Shown here piece after piece: positions 1-4,801 of a stretch of DNA of 7,855 nt. This DNA comes from Methylococcales bacterium. Its GTDB lineage: Bacteria > Pseudomonadota > Gammaproteobacteria > Methylococcales > Methylomonadaceae. A program made the position numbers and the translations under genes. Where the stretch lies: positions 1 to 7,855 of the forward strand of contig JAGLUC010000083.1 of assembly GCA_023134955.1 (NCBI GenBank), in the 5' to 3' direction. Every line of letters starts with the position of its first letter. The first letter of the stretch is position 1. Under the pieces are notes generated by a model that saw only the letters and a list, made by a program, of their open reading frames with translations, was not told the origin of the DNA and ran no database searches.

Positions 1-221
1 CTGAACTTCCAGAACCTGACTTGTTCATAAGAACGGGTGGTGAACAGCGAATTAGTAATTTTTTGTTATGGCAATTAGCCTATACAGAGTTTTATTTTAC
101 TGAAACTTTGTGGCCTAATTTTGATCAGATATTATTAGCAGATGCTATTAATAGTTTTAAATCTCGGCAAAGACGCTTTGGGCATACAGGTGAACAAATC
201 ATCAATATTTCAACGTCTTAA
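1..221 (+). CDS. uppS: Undecaprenyl diphosphate synthase, 3' end only
   Basis: This is the C-terminal part (72 complete codons from base 3) of the cis-prenyltransferase that extends farnesyl diphosphate with isopentenyl diphosphate to make C55 undecaprenyl diphosphate, the lipid carrier for peptidoglycan and surface polysaccharides. The visible protein contains the family's IPP-binding signature RTGGEQRISNFLLWQ, followed by the aromatic YTEFYFTETLWPNFD stretch and a terminal RQRRFG segment. This matches the end of E. coli UppS closely in order and spacing. The first codons visible read E-L-P-E-P-D-L, so the start lies upstream of the window; the in-frame TTG at 21 is an internal Leu codon. 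The stop is TAA at 219-221. cdsA follows after 28 bp on the same strand, as in the standard gammaproteobacterial cluster. Identification rests on motif recognition and context, both strong. Confidence 0.95.
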   Translation, partial: ELPEPDLFIRTGGEQRISNFLLWQLAYTEFYFTETLWPNFDQILLADAINSFKSRQRRFGHTGEQIINISTS

Positions 222-249
222 ATTCAATAATAATTAAAAAATATAAAAA

Positions 250-1125
250 ATGTTATTACAACGTATCTTAACGGCTTTAGTTTTAGCCGCAGTAGCAATA
301 TCAGCAATTTTCTTACTTCCTGCTCTCTATTTTTATTTGTTTATCGGAGTGATTGTTTTAATAGCAGCCTGGGAATGGACGGGGTTATCTGAAATAAATA
401 AAATATTTGGAAAAATCATCTTTTTATTAGCATTGATTTTACCTATGCTAGGGGTGACTTTTTGGACTCAAATTCTGGAAGCAGTAGCATTATTGTTTGA
501 GTGGCCAGGGGTTAAAGAATATTCTGGTATTTTGGAAAGGCTGGTTATAGCTCCTGTGTTATTTTGGATAATGATGATGGTACTGATTAGAAAAGTACCT
601 GATGAGTTGCTAAAACTTAAATTAAAAAAATGCAATAAAGCCTTTATTGGCTGGTTTGTGCTGTTCTTTGCCTGGATGTTCTTGACTAAATTAAGAGCTT
701 ACTATGGCACAGATGCTGTTATGTATTTTTTAGCTTTAATCTGGGTGGCTGATATAGCCGCTTATTTTACAGGTAAAAAATTTGGTAAAGATAAATTAGC
801 ACCAGCAATTAGCCCAGGAAAAACTATACAAGGCATGTATGGTGCGATTGCTTCTGCTATAGTTTGTGCTGTTATTCTGGCATTGTATTACGGTTTTCCC
901 ATGATGATTGCAACTGACTTTGCATTATTGTCTATGTTAACGGTTTTAATTTCAATTTACGGTGATTTGTTCTTTAGCCTGGTTAAACGGCGAAATGATG
1001 TGAAAGATAGTGGCTCGATTTTGCCTGGGCATGGTGGTGTATTAGATCGGATTGATAGCGTCATTGCTGCTGCACCATTTTATTATGCGGGTATTATTTT
1101 AATTGGACGGAGTGTGTTTTCATGA
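250..1125 (+). CDS. cdsA: Phosphatidate cytidylyltransferase (CDP-diacylglycerol synthase)
   Basis: This 291-aa integral membrane enzyme condenses CTP and phosphatidic acid into CDP-diacylglycerol, the precursor of all phospholipid head-group pathways, at the inner membrane. The protein is mostly hydrophobic, with about eight membrane segments: a double one within residues 5-42, then near 56-72, 96-113, 132-148, 155-173, 197-215, 222-244 and 271-287. The CDS signature occupies residues 243-269: S-L-V-K-R-R, then K-D-S-G-S, then PGHGGVLDRID, with the conserved Lys, Asp and HGG residues all present. The upstream conserved block ADIAAYFTGKKFGK (167-180) followed by SPGKTIQG is also intact. Length is normal for the family. 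The ATG start gives the usual MLxQRIxTA opening, although the upstream sequence is A-rich and has no Shine-Dalgarno match. The TGA stop overlaps the dxr ATG by four bases, implying translational coupling. Confidence 0.97.
   Translation: MLLQRILTALVLAAVAISAIFLLPALYFYLFIGVIVLIAAWEWTGLSEINKIFGKIIFLLALILPMLGVTFWTQILEAVALLFEWPGVKEYSGILERLVIAPVLFWIMMMVLIRKVPDELLKLKLKKCNKAFIGWFVLFFAWMFLTKLRAYYGTDAVMYFLALIWVADIAAYFTGKKFGKDKLAPAISPGKTIQGMYGAIASAIVCAVILALYYGFPMMIATDFALLSMLTVLISIYGDLFFSLVKRRNDVKDSGSILPGHGGVLDRIDSVIAAAPFYYAGIILIGRSVFS
1109..1112 (+). promoter_or_regulatory. Ribosome binding site of dxr, inside cdsA
   Basis: GGAG lies nine bases before the dxr ATG at 1122, embedded in the last cdsA codons. 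It supports the overlapping ATGA start and reinitiation by ribosomes finishing cdsA. It is the best-placed Shine-Dalgarno match in front of any gene in the window. Confidence 0.6.
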
Positions 1126-2306
1126 AGGGAATTTGCATCCTTGGTGCAACAGGCTCGATTGGTGTTAGTACCCTGGATGTTGTTAGCAGACATTCTGAGC
1201 AATACAAAGTTATTGCATTAACAGCGAATACCAATATTAATGCTTTATATGAACAATGTATTGTTCATAAACCTGAGTATGCGGTAGTTGTTAATGAAGA
1301 TAAAGCTGAACTATTTAAAGACAAGATAAAAGACTCCGAAATTGCAGGTATGAATGTTATGTCAGGCTCCAAGGCATTAGAATTTGTATCAACACTAGAT
1401 AATGTAGACTCTGTTATGGCAGCTATTGTGGGTGCGGCAGGATTATTACCAAGTTTAGCCGCAGCAAAAGCAGGGAAAGATGTGTTACTTGCCAATAAAG
1501 AAGCCTTGGTTATGTCAGGTGATATTTTTATGCAGGCGGTGCGTGATGCTGGGGCAAAATTATTACCGATTGATAGTGAGCACAATGCGATTTTTCAATG
1601 TATGCCAGCAGCTTATACCGCAGGTGATGAAGCAAAACAGGTTCGGCGTATTTTATTAACCGCATCGGGCGGTCCTTTTAGAGAAACACCGATTGAACAA
1701 TTACATAATGTAACGGTTGAACAAGCAGTCGCACATCCTAAATGGGATATGGGACGTAAAATCTCTGTCGATTCTGCAACTATGATGAATAAAGGCTTGG
1801 AGCTGATTGAAGCCTGTTTGTTATTCAATATGTTACCTGATGATATTCAAGTAGTAATCCATAAACAAAGCATTATTCATTCGATGGTTGATTATGTGGA
1901 TGGCTCTGTGTTGGCTCAAATGGGTAATCCAGATATGAGGATTCCCATTGCACATGCAATGGCATGGCCAGAAAGGTTTGATTCAGGTGTAGAGCCATTA
2001 AATATATTTGATGTGAGACAAATGGATTTTGAACAGCCAAGTCTGGAACGCTTTCCTTGTTTAAGATTGGCTTATGAAGCGATTAAAGCAGGAGGCATTA
2101 TGCCAACTGTACTTAATGCGGCTAATGAAATTGCAGTTGATGAATTTTTAAATGAACGGGTTAAATTTACCGATATTCCCGTTATTATTGAAAACAGTAT
2201 GGCGAAGTTCTCAGCTGACAAAGCCGATACATTAGAAGTTATTTTGCAGGTTGATCAGCAAGCAAGAGAACAAGCATATAAAATAATAAAGGATATGTCC
2301 CACTAA
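1122..2306 (+). CDS. dxr: 1-deoxy-D-xylulose 5-phosphate reductoisomerase
   Basis: Dxr (IspC) is a cytoplasmic enzyme that rearranges and reduces DXP to 2-C-methyl-D-erythritol 4-phosphate with NADPH and a divalent metal. It is the first committed step of the MEP isoprenoid pathway and the target of fosmidomycin. The 394-aa protein has the N-terminal NADPH-binding loop GATGSIG (8-14) and the NKEALVMSG block (125-133). The metal ligands are D151, E153 (in PIDSEHNA) and E227. The substrate-contact residues S152, S182, H205, S218, N223 and K224 lie in TASGGPF and in the HPKWDM...ISVDSATMMNKGLE stretch, including flexible-loop Trp208. All match the E. coli catalytic set once a short internal deletion is allowed for. 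Length is typical. The start overlaps cdsA by 4 bp with GGAG at 1109-1112. rseP begins one base after the TAA stop, so all three genes are probably cotranscribed. Nothing essential is missing. Confidence 0.98.
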   Translation: MKGICILGATGSIGVSTLDVVSRHSEQYKVIALTANTNINALYEQCIVHKPEYAVVVNEDKAELFKDKIKDSEIAGMNVMSGSKALEFVSTLDNVDSVMAAIVGAAGLLPSLAAAKAGKDVLLANKEALVMSGDIFMQAVRDAGAKLLPIDSEHNAIFQCMPAAYTAGDEAKQVRRILLTASGGPFRETPIEQLHNVTVEQAVAHPKWDMGRKISVDSATMMNKGLELIEACLLFNMLPDDIQVVIHKQSIIHSMVDYVDGSVLAQMGNPDMRIPIAHAMAWPERFDSGVEPLNIFDVRQMDFEQPSLERFPCLRLAYEAIKAGGIMPTVLNAANEIAVDEFLNERVKFTDIPVIIENSMAKFSADKADTLEVILQVDQQAREQAYKIIKDMSH

Positions 2307-2307
2307 T

Positions 2308-3669
2308 ATGGATACTTTTTACACGATTTTTCATTTCATCATCGCAATAGGTGTACTGATTTCTATTCATGAATTTGGTCATTTTTGGGTGGCTAGAAAG
2401 GTTGGCGTGAAAGTGCTCAAGTTTTCAGTTGGCTTTGGTAAAACTATTTGGTCTTATCAAAAGACTAAAGAATCAACCGAATATATATTGGCTGCAATTC
2501 CTTTAGGCGGCTATGTCAAAATGGTTGATGAAAGAGAAGCTGAAGTTAAAACTGAAGATCTACCTTTTGCCTTTAATCGACAATCAGTATTAGCTCGTTC
2601 TGCCATTGTCGCAGCTGGTCCAGTCTTTAATTTATTACTTGCCATTATTTTGTATTGGGCTGTATTTATTATTGGTGAAACTGGAATGAGGCCTATTGTT
2701 GGAACAATAGAGTCTGGGACATTAGCAGCGGATGCTGGTTTTATAGAAGGAGAAGAAATTCTTTCTGTTAATGGTGATAATGCGCCTACCTGGTCGGAAG
2801 CAATGAGCCTGATGTTTTCATCAGCCATACAAGGGGGGCAGGAAATTAGAGTCACGGTTAAAAATCTTGATGAGGTAGAAAAGGATCGTTATCTAATTAT
2901 CTCTGATGAAGACGCAAATAGACCCAAAGAACTTTATAAAAAATTAGGACTAAAACCCTGGACACCTAAATTAAAAGCAGTGATTGGTAAAGTTATTGAG
3001 CAGTCGCCAGCTGAATCATCAGGCTTGCAAACAAGTGATTTGATTATTAGCGCAGATAATCAGCCTATTAGTGACTGGATGCAGTGGGTAGAATATGTCA
3101 GAAGTCGCCCAGAAGTTGTTATAGAGTTAAAAGTTGAAAGAGAAGGCGTTGTTATACCTTTAACCATAATGCCAGAAAAAATAGAGGATGATACTAAAGT
3201 TTTTGGACGTATTGGTGCTAGTGTTGAGGTACCAGAAGAGTTATTAAACTCTCTGCGTGTAGAGTATTCTTTAAGTCCAGTAAATGCACTGATTGCAGCT
3301 GTTGAAAGAACCTGGTTTTTTTCAGCGACTACCCTGAAAATGATGGGTAAAATGATTATAGGTGAGGCCTCACCAAAAAACTTGAGTGGACCTATTAGTA
3401 TTGCCAAATATGCAGGTCAATCGGCTGAAATGGGTTTAGTCCACTTTTTTAAGTTTTTAGCAATAGTGAGTATCAGTTTAGGTGTATTGAATTTATTACC
3501 CGTACCTATATTAGATGGTGGGCATTTAATGTTTTTTGCTGTTGAAGCGATTAAAGGCAGTCCTGTTTCAGAAAAAGTACAAATGATCTTTCAGCAATTT
3601 GGCATTCTAATTTTGTTATCCTTAATGGTATTTGCAATTTTTTTGGATATTGAACGATTGTTTCAATAA
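2308..3669 (+). CDS. rseP: Site-2 intramembrane zinc metalloprotease RseP
   Basis: RseP is an inner-membrane S2P-type protease. In E. coli it cuts the anti-sigma factor RseA after DegS, releasing sigma E during envelope stress, and it also clears signal-peptide remnants. The 453-aa protein has the zinc-binding HEFGH (residues 21-25) in the first membrane helix and the GGYVKM beta-hairpin (67-72). A second helix lies near 98-122, followed by two PDZ domains at about 127-200 and 222-290. A third helix (about 380-397) leads into NLLPVPILDGGH (395-406), whose Asp403 is the third zinc ligand, and the last helix is at about 431-447. Length and domain order match E. coli RseP (450 aa). The ATG lies one base after the dxr stop; the nearest Shine-Dalgarno-like AAAGGA ends about 14 bases upstream, so coupling to dxr is likely. 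No rseA or rpoE is present, so the substrate here is inferred. Confidence 0.97.
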   Translation: MDTFYTIFHFIIAIGVLISIHEFGHFWVARKVGVKVLKFSVGFGKTIWSYQKTKESTEYILAAIPLGGYVKMVDEREAEVKTEDLPFAFNRQSVLARSAIVAAGPVFNLLLAIILYWAVFIIGETGMRPIVGTIESGTLAADAGFIEGEEILSVNGDNAPTWSEAMSLMFSSAIQGGQEIRVTVKNLDEVEKDRYLIISDEDANRPKELYKKLGLKPWTPKLKAVIGKVIEQSPAESSGLQTSDLIISADNQPISDWMQWVEYVRSRPEVVIELKVEREGVVIPLTIMPEKIEDDTKVFGRIGASVEVPEELLNSLRVEYSLSPVNALIAAVERTWFFSATTLKMMGKMIIGEASPKNLSGPISIAKYAGQSAEMGLVHFFKFLAIVSISLGVLNLLPVPILDGGHLMFFAVEAIKGSPVSEKVQMIFQQFGILILLSLMVFAIFLDIERLFQ

Positions 3670-3744
3670 TACGATTATTTGATAAACCTGAACAAATATC
3701 ATTTCTTGTAGTCCATTAAGGACTTTTAACGGCTATAGACTAAT

Positions 3745-4464
3745 ATGAAACAACAATACAAAGAAAAACTAATCCTTATTTTAGCTTTAACGTTTATGGG
3801 TACGAGTAGTGTTCAAGCAGATGAAGAGGCTGTAAGAAAATCACTAATTAAGCTGATGCCTTCTGCAAAGATTGAATCTATCAAATTATCAGTAGCAAAA
3901 GGGCTGTATGAGGTTATTCTAGGTGCTAATATAATTTATGTTTCTGAAGATGGTAAATATTTAATGGATGGTCATTTGATTGACTTAGCCGCTAAAAAAG
4001 ATTTAACAGACGCTAAATTAGCTGATATTCGTAAGTTAGCCATTAAAAAACTTGGCGAAGATCAGATGATTATATTTAAACCTGAAAAAAGTAAATACAA
4101 AGTATCTGTTTTTACTGACATAGACTGCGGATACTGTCGTAAATTACATTCAGAAATGGATCAATATATGGCAGAAGGCATTACTATCCAGTATTTGTTT
4201 TATCCAAGAGCAGGAAAAGGCTCAGAGTCATATAACAAAGCCGTTTCAGTCTGGTGTGCTGATGACCGTAATTCAGCATTAACAGTGGCAAAACAAGGAA
4301 AAACACCCGAACAAAAAACCTGTAAAAACCCAGTCGATAGACATATGCAATTAGGTGTTGATTTTGAAGCCAGGGGAACACCTATGATAGTGACAGAAAA
4401 AGGCAATATTTTTCCAGGTTATGTACCAGCCAAGAAATTAGTACGAGCACTAGCAAGCGAATAA
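3745..4464 (+). CDS. dsbC: Periplasmic thiol:disulfide isomerase, DsbC type
   Basis: DsbC is a V-shaped periplasmic homodimer that reshuffles wrong disulfides in secreted proteins and is kept reduced by DsbD. The 239-aa product begins with a signal peptide: charged MKQQYKEK, a hydrophobic core near 9-19, and probable cleavage after VQA at 25. An N-terminal dimerisation domain (about 26-90) and linker follow. The thioredoxin-fold domain carries the active site DCGYCRKLH, with Cys128 and Cys131, and the cis-proline loop GTP with Pro213. A second cysteine pair, Cys171 and Cys193, corresponds to the structural disulfide of E. coli DsbC. CGYC, the second pair and the FTDIDCGYC...LFYPR spacing favour DsbC over DsbG or DsbA. 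An in-frame TAG at 3736-3738 prevents upstream extension. No clear Shine-Dalgarno precedes the ATG. It sits 75 bp after rseP, so it may share that transcript or have its own promoter; I see no convincing promoter. Confidence 0.93.
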   Translation: MKQQYKEKLILILALTFMGTSSVQADEEAVRKSLIKLMPSAKIESIKLSVAKGLYEVILGANIIYVSEDGKYLMDGHLIDLAAKKDLTDAKLADIRKLAIKKLGEDQMIIFKPEKSKYKVSVFTDIDCGYCRKLHSEMDQYMAEGITIQYLFYPRAGKGSESYNKAVSVWCADDRNSALTVAKQGKTPEQKTCKNPVDRHMQLGVDFEARGTPMIVTEKGNIFPGYVPAKKLVRALASE

Positions 4465-4477
4465 GGAGGAGATGAGG

Positions 4478-4510
4478 CTTTAGCCTCGTCTGACTCGTGC
4501 GAGGCTAAAG
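4478..4510. repeat. 11-bp perfect hairpin after dsbC (possible bidirectional terminator stem)
   Basis: CTTTAGCCTCG (4478-4488) is the exact reverse complement of CGAGGCTAAAG (4500-4510), with an 11-nt loop. A competing tight hairpin uses the left arm differently: GATGAGGCT (4471-4479) pairs with AGCCTCGTC (4482-4490), with one G-T pair. The two folds are mutually exclusive. Further outer arms, GGAGG at 4465 and CCTCC at 4789-4793, now lie on opposite sides of the inserted element. There is no T-tract, so the terminator role is only inferred from its place between convergent genes. Confidence 0.6.
4505..4510. repeat. Left copy of 6-bp putative target site duplication CTAAAG
   Basis: CTAAAG directly abuts the left terminal inverted repeat and is repeated exactly at 4778-4783 next to the right one. 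This copy is also the end of the 11-bp hairpin arm, which suggests that the insertion fell within that arm. CTAAAG or its complement occurs five times in this gap, so chance or shared repeat ancestry cannot be excluded. Confidence 0.55.
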
Positions 4511-4777
4511 AGGCTGTGAAAGTATTATGCTTTTAGCTTCCCCCTTTGAAAAAGGTCGCAATCGACTCCTGTCTAATGCGACATTAGTACTCCATCAACC
4601 TTGCTTTGATGGGTTGATTGTAGAGTGCGACTTTAGTCCGCTATGAGCAGAGACTCCTAAGTATTGCGGACTAAAGTCGCGCTCTACAACATCTATCAAA
4701 CCAAAATTGTCAGAGTGCTAGCACATCCATGTACAATGGAGGTTGAGGGGGGATAAAAGCGAATACTTTCACAGCCT
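4511..4777. mobile_element. Putative 267-bp MITE-like non-autonomous element
   Basis: The ends are perfect 16-bp terminal inverted repeats: AGGCTGTGAAAGTATT at 4511-4526 and its reverse complement at 4762-4777. The similarity continues inward with small gaps: GCTTTTA, then a run of C, appear in the same order from both ends, giving extended arms of about 35 nt. The element is flanked on both sides by CTAAAG (4505-4510 and 4778-4783), consistent with a 6-bp target duplication. A symmetric alternative is TAAA with the ends moved out by one base. It has no open reading frame of any size, so it would need a transposase supplied in trans. The inner part carries a 24-bp palindrome and several smaller hairpins. 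I do not recognise the parent insertion sequence family. Copy number elsewhere in the genome would settle mobility. Confidence 0.65.
4618..4689. repeat. 24-bp near-perfect palindrome inside the MITE-like element
   Basis: The left arm at 4618-4641 pairs with the right arm at 4666-4689 over 24 positions with a single G-T type mismatch, around a 24-nt loop. The arm core is GCGACTTTAGTCCGC. A related motif, TGCGACATTAGT, occurs at 4577-4588 and differs by one base from TGCGACTTTAGT at 4626-4637. GACTCCT is also directly repeated at 4564-4570 and 4652-4658. The arrangement resembles an intergenic palindromic repeat unit (REP-like) that was either captured by, or duplicated within, the larger element. 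Transcribed from either strand it would form a very stable stem. Confidence 0.75.
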
Positions 4778-4783
4778 CTAAAG
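4778..4783. repeat. Right copy of 6-bp putative target site duplication CTAAAG
   Basis: This is an exact match to the CTAAAG at 4505-4510 and directly abuts the right terminal inverted repeat. It is followed by TCTCACCTCC, which complements sequence just after the dsbC stop. That supports the view that this is the displaced half of the old hairpin. Confidence 0.55.
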
Positions 4784-4801
4784 TCTCACCTCCAGCAACA
4801 T

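Larger units (their letters stand above)
4465..4801. other. Structured gap between convergent dsbC and mutS
   Basis: This 337-bp stretch holds no gene. It starts directly after the dsbC stop and ends just past the mutS stop on the other strand. Nearly all of it is inverted-repeat sequence: a leftmost hairpin, a MITE-like element with terminal inverted repeats, and a palindrome inside that element, each listed separately. No run of T follows any stem on either strand, so none is a textbook intrinsic terminator, although the stems may still stop or stabilise converging transcripts. Without the inserted element the gap would have been about 64 bp. Confidence 0.8.

Noticed and set aside
3710..3727. 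AGTCC-ATTAA-GGACT hairpin followed by TTT between rseP and dsbC, a possible intrinsic terminator.
   Set aside because: The stem is only 5 bp and the T-run is three bases after the stem, too weak to call.
4464..4483. AAGGAGG just after the dsbC stop followed by ATGAGG, looking like a strong ribosome binding site and start codon.
   Set aside because: The spacing is only two to three bases, and the frame reads Met-Arg-Leu then TAG. The GGAGG is better explained as the outer arm of the ancestral hairpin, pairing with CCTCC at 4789-4793.
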